NCBI GenBank assembly: GCA_037045155.1 | Contig: JBAOIG010000005.1 | Span: 1,178,001 to 1,242,000, forward strand | Origin: Thermomicrobiales bacterium | GTDB taxonomy: Bacteria > Chloroflexota > Chloroflexia > Thermomicrobiales > CFX8 | Direction of reading: 5' to 3' | DNA: 64,000 nucleotides | In this document: positions 8,092-15,470 of the stretch, piece after piece | Layout of the letters: each line of letters begins with the position of its first letter | Numbering within the stretch: position 1 is the stretch's first letter | Program-made: the position numbers and the translations under genes | The notes under the pieces: model-generated | What the model was told of the DNA's origin: nothing | Seen by the model: only the letters and a program-made list of their open reading frames with translations | Database searches by the model: none

Positions 8092-8379
8092 ATGAGCGTT
8101 CGTATCCACGTCATCCTGCCCGAGGAGCTCGTCGCGGAGATCGACGAACTGGTCGGGCCACGCCGTCGCAGCGAGTTCATCGCCGAAACGCTGGAGGCTG
8201 CTGTCCGTCGCGAACGCTTTCGCGATGCGCTGGCCCGGACCGCCGGCCGTCTCGATCTGAGCGACTATCCCGAATGGTCGACACCCGAGAAAACCGCCGA
8301 CTGGGTTCGCCGCTCCCGCGAGCTGGACGATGCGCTGTTCGATCAGGAGCCTGGTGACCGGGCCAGAGTCGGCGTGTGA
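8092..8379 (+). CDS. Ribbon-helix-helix antitoxin (VapB-like)
   Basis: A 95-residue protein. The N-terminus MSVRIHVILPEELVAEIDEL and the following RRSEFIAETLEAAVRRE have the strand-helix-helix pattern of the CopG/RHH DNA-binding fold, with a C-terminal tail (YPEWSTPEKTADWVRRSREL) that would mask the toxin. The start has a GGGAGG box 6 nt upstream. Its stop overlaps the toxin start by 4 nt (GTGA), giving translational coupling. It should neutralise the downstream PIN nuclease and repress the pair through the palindrome upstream. Confidence 0.85.
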   Translation: MSVRIHVILPEELVAEIDELVGPRRRSEFIAETLEAAVRRERFRDALARTAGRLDLSDYPEWSTPEKTADWVRRSRELDDALFDQEPGDRARVGV

Positions 8380-8762
8380 CCCTCTTCCTGCTCGATTCCA
8401 ACATCGTGATCGACGTCCTCGGCGGAGATAGCGGGGCGCTGCGCCTGATCGACCAGCTCGACGACGCCGGCGCCGTCTTCGGTGCGTGCGACATCGTTCT
8501 CGCCGAAGTCCTCACTGGCGTCCACGAACGCGACCGCCCCCTCGTTCTCGACTTCCTCCGGAACCTGCGCTTCCTGGCCTCGACCCGGGAGATCGGAGAA
8601 CAGGCCGGGCTCTGGCGGCACGACTACGCCCGCCGCGGGATCGCGTTGTCGGTCCCCGACCTCCTGATCGCTGCCACTGCGCTGGTGTACGACGCGAGCC
8701 TCATCACTCGGAACCTTCGCCACTTCCCGATGCTCGGAGTGCGAGCGCTCTCTCCAGACTAG
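8376..8762 (+). CDS. vapC: PIN-domain RNase toxin (VapC-like)
   Basis: A 128-residue PIN nuclease starting at GTG inside the antitoxin stop codon. Conserved acidic residues are in place: D7 (LLDSNIVID), E44 (VLAEVLTG) and D95 (SVPDLLIAATAL). The usual fourth acidic position in TRN-type ends is N113 (LITRNLRHF), as in many active VapCs. Such toxins cleave tRNA or rRNA when the antitoxin is degraded. The pair stands alone between repeat DNA blocks, typical of a mobile TA module. Confidence 0.88.
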   Translation: MTLFLLDSNIVIDVLGGDSGALRLIDQLDDAGAVFGACDIVLAEVLTGVHERDRPLVLDFLRNLRFLASTREIGEQAGLWRHDYARRGIALSVPDLLIAATALVYDASLITRNLRHFPMLGVRALSPD

Positions 8763-8854
8763 CTCCTCCAACCCCCCTCGGCGCTCGCTTCTCCGTCATC
8801 CTTCGTGGGCCGGCAACGTCTAGGCTGTCCGATCAGCAGCCACCCGCTTGCCTT

Positions 8855-9076
8855 GTCATCCTGAGGCCGCAGCCGAAGGATCTCCCACCCGTCCGGTGCC
8901 AGTGCAACGCAGGAGAGATCTTTCGCGTGCGCGCTCAAGATGACAAGCCATACGGGGTGAATGTCGATTGGATAGTCTGGCGCTGACAGCCTACTGAGCC
9001 TCAGCCGAAGGATCTCCCACCCGTCCGGTGCCAGTCCAACGCAGGAGAGATCTTTCGCGTGCGCGCTCAAGATGAC
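8855..9076. repeat. Two near-identical GTCATTCTGAG elements in tandem
   Basis: Copy one spans 8855-8944; copy two, about 8991-9076, has lost the outer bases of its left end. From CAGCCGAAGGATCTCCCACC to the GATGACAAGCCA end they differ at only a few positions, which points to recent local duplication. This gap (8763-9125) between vapC and ecfT holds no gene. Confidence 0.8.
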
Positions 9077-9125
9077 AAGCCAAACACCGGCCTATCGATC
9101 AGACAGCCTGACGTTGACAGCCCCC

Positions 9126-9926
9126 TCAGAACCCCAGCAGCGACAGCCCCAACCCGTGCATGAATGTCAGCCACAGCAGCCCCGCCGAGCCCAGCACGGC
9201 GATCGCCAGCGCCAGCCAGTCGGCCGGCCGCATCCGGATGTCGCGCAGCACCGTCCGCTGACGGTTGGCCCCGAATCCGCGCGACTCCAGCGTCATCGCC
9301 AGCTGCTCGCTCGCCCGGAGCGCGCTCACCAGCGCCGCGACGAGGATCGGCAGCATCTGCCGGGCGCGACGCAGCCACCAGCCATGCAGCACCAGCCCAC
9401 GCGCCTGCTGCGCGTCGGTGATCGTCGACCAGGTGCCAGCGAACGTCGGGATGAAGCGCAGCGCGATCGTCAACGCCATCCCCCAGCGGTAGGGCAGCCC
9501 CAGCCTGACGAACCCCCGCACCAGGTCGCGCGCGTCGGTCGTGCCGATCCAGAGGACGAACAAGAAGTTGATCCCCGCGATCCGCAGCGCGTTCGCCACG
9601 CCCCGCAGCAGCCCGTTGTCGGTCACCTCGACCGGCCCGATCTGGAACAGCGTCGTCCCGCTATGGTCGAAGAGCGGCCAGACGATGACGATCAGGATCA
9701 GCAGCAGCGCGATTGCCCGCCAGGCCGTCGCCAGCCGCTCCCACGGGTAGCCGGCCGTCAGCAGGACCACGTGGATCAGCAGCAGCGCCCCGGCCAGCAG
9801 CGGCAGATTAATCCAGAAGAACAGCGTCACGCCGGCCAGCGTTAGCGCCGCGAGCTTCACCCGCGAGTCGAGCCGGTGCAGCCAGGAGTCGCCCGCGACG
9901 TAGAACTCCAGCGCGTTCGCCGTCAT
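9126..9926 (-). CDS. ecfT: ECF transporter transmembrane T component
   Basis: The 266-residue membrane scaffold that couples the two ATPases to the S component in energy-coupling factor vitamin or metal importers. It has hydrophobic segments such as LLILIVIVWPLF and LALAIAVLGSAGLLWLTF, and the two cytosolic coupling-helix motifs ARG (QQARGL) and SRG (ESRGFG) that contact the ATPases. The ATG at 9926 overlaps the ecfA2 stop codon as ATGA and is preferred over a start 27 nt upstream. It is the last gene of the ecfS-ecfA1-ecfA2-ecfT operon. Confidence 0.92.
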   Translation of the reverse strand: MTANALEFYVAGDSWLHRLDSRVKLAALTLAGVTLFFWINLPLLAGALLLIHVVLLTAGYPWERLATAWRAIALLLILIVIVWPLFDHSGTTLFQIGPVEVTDNGLLRGVANALRIAGINFLFVLWIGTTDARDLVRGFVRLGLPYRWGMALTIALRFIPTFAGTWSTITDAQQARGLVLHGWWLRRARQMLPILVAALVSALRASEQLAMTLESRGFGANRQRTVLRDIRMRPADWLALAIAVLGSAGLLWLTFMHGLGLSLLGF

Positions 9927-10768
9927 CGCCGGCCCGCCAGTAGCTCCGCGCACGCCGCCACGAAGGCGTCCGGCGTCGCCACCCTGGCCGGCATCCCCAG
10001 CGGCCGCAGCGCCTGCGCCAGCCGCGCCGCCTCGGGTGGGTCGAGACTGGTCGTTGCCAGCAGCTCCGGCTGGTCGAACAGCGCCTGCGGTGTGTCATCG
10101 CCAACGATCCTGCCCTGCCGCAGGACGACCATCCGGTCCGCGTGGGCAGCGACGAGCGGCATCTCGTGGGTGATCAGAATCACCAGCCGGCCCTCGCCGA
10201 CCAGCCCGCGCAGCATCGCCATCAGCTCCTCGGTGCGCCGGTGGTCCAGCCCGCCGGTCGGCTCGTCGAGCACCAGCGCGCGCGGGTTCATCGCCATCAC
10301 CGCCGCCAGCGCCGTCAGCCGCCGCAGCCCCCGCCCCAGCGACGCAGGGTGCCGGCCAGAGATCGTGTCCAGCCCGAAGCGACCCAGCGTCTCCTCCACG
10401 CGCCCGGCCAGCGCCGCGCCCTCAAGGCCGAGCTGGCGGGGCCCCCACTCCACCTCCGCCCGCACCGTCGGCAGGAAGAGCTGGTGGTCGGGGTTCTGGA
10501 AGACGTAGCCAACCCGCGCGGCCAGCCGGCCGACTGCCTCCGTCCGCGTGTCGATGCCGGTCACCGTCACGCGCCCGGCGTCCGGCTTCAGCAGCCCGTT
10601 GAGGTGCCGCGCCAGCGTTGATTTGCCCGACCCGTTCTGCCCCACCAGCGCGACGAGCTGGCCGGCCGGCAGCCGCAGCGAAACGTCGACCAACGCCGGC
10701 CTCGGTGGCGCCCCTGGCGCGACGTAGGCGTAGGAGATGTCCTCAACCTCGATCAGCGGCTCGCTCAC
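9923..10768 (-). CDS. ecfA2: ECF transporter ATPase, second subunit (degenerate signature)
   Basis: A 281-residue ABC ATPase. Walker A GQNGSGKST, Q-loop YVFQNPDHQL and Walker B ALVLDEPTGGLD are intact, as is the switch histidine (LITHEMP). The signature motif, normally LSGGQ, reads LGRGLRR in PASLGRGLRRLTALAAV. In a heterodimeric ECF ATPase this would leave one composite ATP site impaired while the other, using the canonical LSGGQKQR of EcfA1, works. It overlaps both neighbours by ATGA, so the three genes are translationally coupled. Confidence 0.92.
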   Translation of the reverse strand: MSEPLIEVEDISYAYVAPGAPPRPALVDVSLRLPAGQLVALVGQNGSGKSTLARHLNGLLKPDAGRVTVTGIDTRTEAVGRLAARVGYVFQNPDHQLFLPTVRAEVEWGPRQLGLEGAALAGRVEETLGRFGLDTISGRHPASLGRGLRRLTALAAVMAMNPRALVLDEPTGGLDHRRTEELMAMLRGLVGEGRLVILITHEMPLVAAHADRMVVLRQGRIVGDDTPQALFDQPELLATTSLDPPEAARLAQALRPLGMPARVATPDAFVAACAELLAGRR

Positions 10769-11655
10769 CGCGCGTCCGTCTCACGCAGCGCGCCGGAGAG
10801 CGTCGTCAGCGCGTCGTCATGCTCGACGAAGGCGAACGCCGTGCCTGAGCGCGCGTTCAGGCCGGCCGCGATCCAGGCGGCAGCCGGGACGCCAACGCCG
10901 ATCTCCACCAGCGGCCCCGGGTCGCGATACAACCGGTGTGGCTCGTCGATCGCGACAATCCGCCCCTCGTCGAGCACCGCCACCCGGTCCGCCAGCCGGG
11001 CCAGCACGTCCGGGTCGCGCTCGACCATGACGACCGTCATCCCCGCCTCGCGCGCGCGCAGGTCGGCCACCACCTGGGTAATCTCGCGCCGCCCGACCGG
11101 GTCCAGCTCGGCGGTCGGCTCATCCAGCACCAGCACGCGCGGCAGCATCGCCAGCACCGACGCGATCCCGATGCGCTGCTTCTGCCCACCGGAGAGCTGG
11201 CTGGCCGAGCGATGCCGCGCGTCCGTCATCCCGACGACATCCAGCGCCCAGACCAGCCGCTCCTCGATCTCGCGCGGATCGACCCCGAGATTCTCCGGCC
11301 CGAATGCGATCTCGTCCTCAACCGTCAGCCCGATGAGGTTCGCCTCCGGGTCCTGGAAGATGACGCCCACTCGCGTCGCGAGCCGCGGGATTGGCACCCG
11401 CTTGGTGTTCCAGTCGCCGATCCAGACGTCGCCGCGGATCGTCCCGCCCGTCTGCTGCGGAACCAGCCCGTTCAGCGCCAGGCAGAGCGTCGTCTTCCCG
11501 CTGCCGGTCGTCCCGGTGATGCCCAGCAGCTCGCCCTCGGCCACCTCCAGCGACACGCCGGCCAGCGCACAGCGCGGCTCCTCCCCCTGCTCGGGGTCGA
11601 AGACCGGATAGCGATAGTGCAGGTTGTCGATGCGGATGGCGACGGACTCAGCCAC
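10765..11655 (-). CDS. ecfA1: ECF transporter ATPase, first subunit
   Basis: A 296-residue ABC ATPase with all canonical motifs: Walker A TGTTGSGKTT, Q-loop GVIFQDPEANLIGLTVEDE, signature LSGGQKQRIGIA and Walker B VLVLDEPTAELD. The motif FQDPE is typical of ECF ATPases. The H-switch position lies in MVERDPD, where glutamate-arginine replaces the usual TH, so this subunit's own switch histidine appears missing. The GTG start has a GGGGGAG box about 10 nt upstream. It works with EcfA2 and EcfT to power the S component encoded just upstream. Confidence 0.92.
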   Translation of the reverse strand: MAESVAIRIDNLHYRYPVFDPEQGEEPRCALAGVSLEVAEGELLGITGTTGSGKTTLCLALNGLVPQQTGGTIRGDVWIGDWNTKRVPIPRLATRVGVIFQDPEANLIGLTVEDEIAFGPENLGVDPREIEERLVWALDVVGMTDARHRSASQLSGGQKQRIGIASVLAMLPRVLVLDEPTAELDPVGRREITQVVADLRAREAGMTVVMVERDPDVLARLADRVAVLDEGRIVAIDEPHRLYRDPGPLVEIGVGVPAAAWIAAGLNARSGTAFAFVEHDDALTTLSGALRETDAR

Positions 11656-11729
11656 AGATCATGCGCTCCCCCGGGTCAACGCGACGCGAGGGAATCATAT
11701 CCGTCAGCATCCACGCCGCATACAGAAGT

Positions 11730-11754
11730 GCCCCTCCCCATCGTGGAGAGGGGC
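11730..11754. terminator. Hairpin between ecfS and ecfA1
   Basis: On the minus strand GCCCCTCTCC-ACGAT-GGGGAGGGGC, with one internal mismatch, lies between the ecfS stop and the ecfA1 start. It lacks a clear U-tract, so it may be an attenuator that sets the S to A/T ratio rather than a full terminator. Confidence 0.5.
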
Positions 11755-11768
11755 GTGGAACCCCGTGC

Positions 11769-12401
11769 CTATTCCTCGGTCCAGCTCGGGCCGGCGCCCC
11801 AACGACGGACCGGCGGGTACGCCTGGCGAATTGCCATGATCAACGGGACAGCGATGATCGCGGCGATCAGCACCTGGAACGTGTTCGGCCAGACGGCAGC
11901 CGCCGCGGTGGCGATGGCGGACTTGCCCTCGTCTGCCTGAAACGAGCTGAATGAGCCGGCCGAGATCAGAAGCCATTGATACAGGAAATACCCGATGACA
12001 ACGATTGCGCCACCGACGATGACAGCGACGATCGTCCGCGTCAGCCCACCGCGCCAGGCGATCAGGCCGGCCACGAACGCCTGCAGCCCGTGGATGACGA
12101 ACGTGCCGGGCGCCCATGCGCCGTAGCCGCTCGAGAGGTCGGCCAGCGCCGTGCCAGCCCCGCCGGACACCCCGCCGACGATCGGCCCGAACAGGAACGC
12201 CGCGACGTAGAGCGCGATGTCCCCGAAGTGGATATAGCCACCCGGCCCGATCGTGATCTGCACCACGCGGGTCATGACGAAGACGACGGCGATCATCACC
12301 GCCGCAGCCGCGATCAGCCGGACATCGAACCCGCCGATGTCGCTCGCGCTGACGTTGCGCGGCCCGTCATTCCCGGAGCCCTTGGTCTTGTCGAAGCTCA
12401 C
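11769..12401 (-). CDS. ECF transporter S component (substrate-binding membrane protein)
   Basis: A 210-residue membrane protein with about six hydrophobic segments. The block PGGYIHFGDIALYVAAFLFGP followed by GGVSGGAGTALADLSSGYG and FVIHGLQAFVAGLI is typical of ECF-type S components in the riboflavin/hydroxymethylpyrimidine-like group, which capture a vitamin and hand it to the EcfA1A2T module downstream. The exact substrate is not determined. The GTG at 12401 is chosen for its GGGGGAG box 9 nt upstream; longer frames lack a membrane-protein N-terminus. No known riboswitch (TPP, FMN, cobalamin) is visible in its 200-bp leader. Confidence 0.85.
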   Translation of the reverse strand: MSFDKTKGSGNDGPRNVSASDIGGFDVRLIAAAAVMIAVVFVMTRVVQITIGPGGYIHFGDIALYVAAFLFGPIVGGVSGGAGTALADLSSGYGAWAPGTFVIHGLQAFVAGLIAWRGGLTRTIVAVIVGGAIVVIGYFLYQWLLISAGSFSSFQADEGKSAIATAAAAVWPNTFQVLIAAIIAVPLIMAIRQAYPPVRRWGAGPSWTEE

Positions 12402-12568
12402 AGCGCCCACTCCCCCTCTGATCCGCTGTCCGCCCGGACCCGTCGCACGAAGGGCAGGCAGCAGCGTCGATCGCAACACGTCGATACGCCCATGCTGCCG
12501 CACCCGGCTCGGTCCAGAAACATCCAATTGGAGCCATCCAACCGGGCTGGCGAGATAGCCCGCGCGTG

Positions 12569-12586
12569 TATGATCGCCCCGAGGAG
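12569..12586 (+). promoter_or_regulatory. -10 element and ribosome site for the YbaK-like gene
   Basis: TATGAT at 12569-12574 is followed by GAGGAG at 12581-12586, 5 nt before a GTG at 12592. If transcription starts about 7 nt after the -10, the ribosome site lies at the extreme mRNA 5' end, favouring GTG 12592 over ATG 12622. Confidence 0.45.
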
Positions 12587-12591
12587 TCGGC

Positions 12592-13107
12592 GTGGGAGAT
12601 CGAACAACGGGCAGGCGAACCATGCGGGGCATATCGACACCGGCGATCGCGGTGGCGCGGAAGGCCGGGATCGAGTTCTCGGTCCAGTCCTACGAGGTGG
12701 CCGGCGAGCACGGACCCGAGGGTTGGGGCGTCGAAGCGGCCAGAGCGTTGGGCCTCGACCCTGCGCGTGTCTTCAAGACGCTCATCGTCCTCTTAGACGG
12801 TGGGCGTCTCGCGGTGACGATCATCCCGGTGGCTGCCAGGTTGCGCCCGAAGTCGGCTGCCGCGGCGTTCGGCGCGCGCGAAGCGCATCTGGCTGCGGCG
12901 CACGATGCCGAGCGCGCGACAGGCTACGTCCTCGGCGGGATCAGCCCGCTGGGGCAACGCCGGAAGCTGTCGGCGGCGCTCGACGCCTCCGCGTTCGACT
13001 TCCCGACGATCCACGTCAGCGCCGGCCAGCGCGGCCTGCAGATCGAGCTTTCGCCGCACGACCTCGCGCGCCTCATCAGCGCGACCACCGCTTCGCTGAC
13101 CAGTTGA
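12592..13107 (+). CDS. YbaK/EbsC-type aminoacyl-tRNA deacylase
   Basis: A 171-residue protein from GTG 12592, or 161 from ATG 12622; the GAGGAG box supports the first and the family length the second. The body (STPAIAVARKAGIEFSVQSY...FKTLIVLLDG...) matches the YbaK fold, with the conserved lysine in VFKTL, GYVLGGISPLG and the C-terminal LSPHDLARL. YbaK hydrolyses Cys-tRNA(Pro) formed by mischarging, acting in trans on the prolyl-tRNA synthetase complex. It is divergent from the ECF operon. Confidence 0.88.
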   Translation: MGDRTTGRRTMRGISTPAIAVARKAGIEFSVQSYEVAGEHGPEGWGVEAARALGLDPARVFKTLIVLLDGGRLAVTIIPVAARLRPKSAAAAFGAREAHLAAAHDAERATGYVLGGISPLGQRRKLSAALDASAFDFPTIHVSAGQRGLQIELSPHDLARLISATTASLTS

Positions 13108-13189
13108 GGGTGACATGAGGGCTGCATAAAGAGGAAAGGCCCCGACAAGCCGCTCCGTCTCGACGCGCGCCTGTCGCCTCTGACCGCCC

Positions 13190-13330
13190 GCCCGGCAAGC
13201 CGGACGATGGTAGATTCCAACAGCCGGGTCGGCAGCAAGCCGCCTCCCCGATCCAGACCCTCCGCGGTCAGCCGCTCGACCAGGCTTACGCCCATCTCAC
13301 GACCCCGGTTGAGGAGTCCAGGCCCATCCG
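13190..13330 (-). pseudogene. Possible remnant of a LacI-family regulator C-terminus
   Basis: The minus-strand frame reads GREMGVSLVERLTAEG, then LLPTRLLESTIVRLAG, recalling the end of LacI/GalR regulators (REMGR.AVELLL...LLPTRLVVREST). No DNA-binding domain or start is present. It may be what remains of a gene damaged before or during arrival of the neighbouring insertion sequence. The rest of 13108-13439 shows nothing recognisable. Weak evidence. Confidence 0.3.
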
Positions 13331-13448
13331 CCAGACAGAAAACCGTCGGCTTCCGGTGCGTCGATCCACGAGAACTCATCGGGACCGTACATACACTATA
13401 GCGACCCTGTGCCAGCTTGTCAATACCCTGTTTCGACCGGGGTGCGCG

Positions 13449-14651
13449 TCATGGTTTGGCGGCGATGGGTGAGGATCGTCGCCAGGGATGGTCGATGGTG
13501 GGCTTGCCGTTGACGATGGTTTTGGGTCGGCTGGGTCGTTCGACGATGTCGACGGCAGGGTGCGGAACTGCGCACGCGGCCGGTGTCGGCGCCTGGCCCG
13601 AGGCACGACGGGCCTGACGACGGTGACTGGCACGGACGCGGGCGGCACGCCGCCAGGCCTGCCAGAGGGTCGGCCATCCCTCCTCCCAGCGCTGATTACA
13701 CTCGAGTGTCCGCAACGCCAGCATTGGATTGACGTTGGCGCGCGCCCAGTGCATCCCACTCCCCTTCAGCCGGGCCTCGACCAGCAGCTTGTTGGCGCTC
13801 TCCACACACCCACTGCCGATCGGATACCCCGCCGCGACAAAGGTGTCGTAGCGTATCTGCTCGATCCGCGCGGCCAGATAGTCGTGGTTCTGCTGGATCA
13901 GCGTCCGCGCCTCCGACCCGCAGTGCGGCGCTTCACCGAGCGTCGCGAGCCGATCGAGCACCTGCTGTTCGTCGCCATGGCGTAACGCCTGGGCCTGCTG
14001 GCCGAGCCACTCGCTGGCAGACGACGTGCCCGCCCCGTAGACGGCGTGCGCCACCTGCCCCAGGTGCTCCAGCGCATGGGCGAAGTCAAGCACCCGGACC
14101 GCATCGAATCGCTGCGTGTCAATGAACCCCTGGCACCAGGCCGCCCCATCGACGACGGCGACCACCGTCCGGGCCGAAGCTGTCCCCCGGCGCTGTGTCT
14201 CGATCGTCGCCAGACGGGTGAACGTCTCCGCATCCGCCAGCCGTGAGAAATAGGATAGCTCCTGCGTCCGGACCCCGGTCGCCCTGGCCTCGACCGTGCC
14301 AATGGCCAGCGTCTTGACCTCGGCCCAGGTTCCGCCGACCAGCGGCGCCATCGCCCCATCAACGCTGAGCAGTTGCACCGCCGGACCCGCTGGCGCGGCG
14401 GGAAGCTCCCGTTCCAGCCGCGCCACCTCCGCACGCTCCACTTGCTCCTGCATCGCGCCGGCCACCTCCGTCAGCCGTCGCACGGTGGCGGCGCTGACCG
14501 TGACCCCGGTGAAGTGCTGCAGGATCTCCGGCGCCTGCGCGAAGGGCAGCAACGTGCCCAGCCGCACAATGCTCTCAACGAGCCACGGCGTGAAGGCCAC
14601 CCCACTCAGGAGCCCTAGCGTCTCATCCAGGGGGGAAAAGCCCGGCCCCAC
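13449..14651 (-). CDS. ISKra4-like transposase, main part
   Basis: The 400-residue catalytic part of the transposase. LSVDGAMAPLVGG and VVAVVDGAAWCQGFID supply two acidic residues, and YPIGSGCVESANKLLVEARL with KGSGMHW supplies the glutamate-containing block, the arrangement expected for an ISKra4-type DDE transposase. The frame begins at a GTG within the end of the upstream ORF and lies +1 relative to it. The zinc-finger N-terminus is encoded by that upstream ORF, so the full protein needs frameshifting, re-initiation or a repaired indel. Confidence 0.88.
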   Translation of the reverse strand: MGPGFSPLDETLGLLSGVAFTPWLVESIVRLGTLLPFAQAPEILQHFTGVTVSAATVRRLTEVAGAMQEQVERAEVARLERELPAAPAGPAVQLLSVDGAMAPLVGGTWAEVKTLAIGTVEARATGVRTQELSYFSRLADAETFTRLATIETQRRGTASARTVVAVVDGAAWCQGFIDTQRFDAVRVLDFAHALEHLGQVAHAVYGAGTSSASEWLGQQAQALRHGDEQQVLDRLATLGEAPHCGSEARTLIQQNHDYLAARIEQIRYDTFVAAGYPIGSGCVESANKLLVEARLKGSGMHWARANVNPMLALRTLECNQRWEEGWPTLWQAWRRAARVRASHRRQARRASGQAPTPAACAVPHPAVDIVERPSRPKTIVNGKPTIDHPWRRSSPIAAKP

Positions 14652-14949
14652 AGGCCGGACAGCGCTGATACGACCGCTCCACGGTCAGCGGCTCGTCCCC
14701 CTGCGTCACCAGGCGCCGCACATGCTGGCCATGCGCCACGAGCGGCCGGCCACAATCGGGACATACGCCCGCAGGGTTCGGCATGGCCGTGACGGCCTCT
14801 CGCAGGATCTGCGCACGACCCGCCCGCAGACGCCGATCCAGTTCGATTTCCAGCTCCGTCAGGGTCGCGGCGGGATGCGCGCTTAGCCAGGCGCGGAACT
14901 CCGCCTCGATTGTGCCCAGTCCTTGGTCGCTCGCTCGCTCGTCTGGCAT
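14623..14949 (-). CDS. ISKra4-like transposase, N-terminal zinc-finger ORF
   Basis: 108 residues with a helical N-terminus (LTELEIELDRRLRAGRAQIL) and a zinc ribbon, CPDCGRPL and CPACGAG, as at the N-terminus of full-length ISKra4 transposases. The start has a GGAG box 7 nt upstream. It ends at TGA 29 nt after the main transposase frame opens. The junction holds TTTTCCCCCC (minus strand, 14630-14639), a homopolymer run where a +1 slip or a base deletion or insertion would join the two frames. Confidence 0.85.
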   Translation of the reverse strand: MPDERASDQGLGTIEAEFRAWLSAHPAATLTELEIELDRRLRAGRAQILREAVTAMPNPAGVCPDCGRPLVAHGQHVRRLVTQGDEPLTVERSYQRCPACGAGLFPPG

Positions 14950-15052
14950 TGGTGGCTCCTCAGGTGCTCGGCTCCGATGATCGCTCCCCCAGCATACCGC
15001 TCACCACCATCACGCCAAACCATGACGCGCACCCTTTCGACCGAATCCGCCG

Positions 15053-15264
15053 GTCATTCTGAGCGCTCCGCCCAGCGTGATGTGTCATGCAATGTGGCGC
15101 GACAGCCACCCCGGCCGTTTGTCATGCTGAGCCTCAGCGAAGCATCTCCTCATGCTGGACACAGTCGAACGCAAGAGAGATCCTTCGCGTGAGCGCTCAG
15201 GATGACCGCGTACAGGGAAGCTGCCATCCTGACACTTTATCCTGGTCGGAGCACTCAGAATGAC
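15053..15264. repeat. Nested palindromic element (composite), copy 1
   Basis: The outer ends, GTCATTCTGAGCGCTCCGCC...GTGTCA and TGACACTTTATCCTGGTCGG...GAATGAC, form an imperfect 34-bp inverted repeat. They enclose a full GTCATGCTGAG...CTCAGGATGAC hairpin of the common family. A second copy with the same order lies at about 21797-22003. Confidence 0.8.
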
Positions 15265-15308
15265 AAGGAGGCGGCGGCTGGCTGCCGCTCTGGCCACGCT
15301 CGCGTATT

Positions 15309-15420
15309 GTCATCCCGAGCGCGCACGCGAGGGATCTCCCCGGCGTTGGTGGCAGGCGGAGCGGGAGATGCTTTGCTACGCAGGCGACATCACCCAGACG
15401 GTATCCATGCAGCGAATGAC
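15309..15420. repeat. Degenerate GTCATTCTGAG-type element
   Basis: GTCATCCCGAGCGCGCACGC opens a further element ending GCAGCGAATGAC. The middle differs from the usual type. No gene is supported in the 15035-15470 gap. Confidence 0.55.
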
Positions 15421-15470
15421 AAAGGCACACAGAAACCACCGGTCCGCCAGGTTCGACGGGGCAACGCTGC

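Larger units (their letters stand above)
13440..15034 (-). mobile_element. ISKra4-like insertion sequence, intact ends
   Basis: The element is 1,595 bp. Both ends carry a perfect 22-bp terminal inverted repeat beginning GGGTGCGCGTCATGGTTTGG (13440-13461 and the complement at 15013-15034). It is flanked by an exact 9-bp direct repeat, TTTCGACCG, at 13431-13439 and 15035-15043, the target-site duplication. Perfect ends and duplication point to a recent insertion. The transposase stop codon lies inside the left inverted repeat. Confidence 0.95.
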
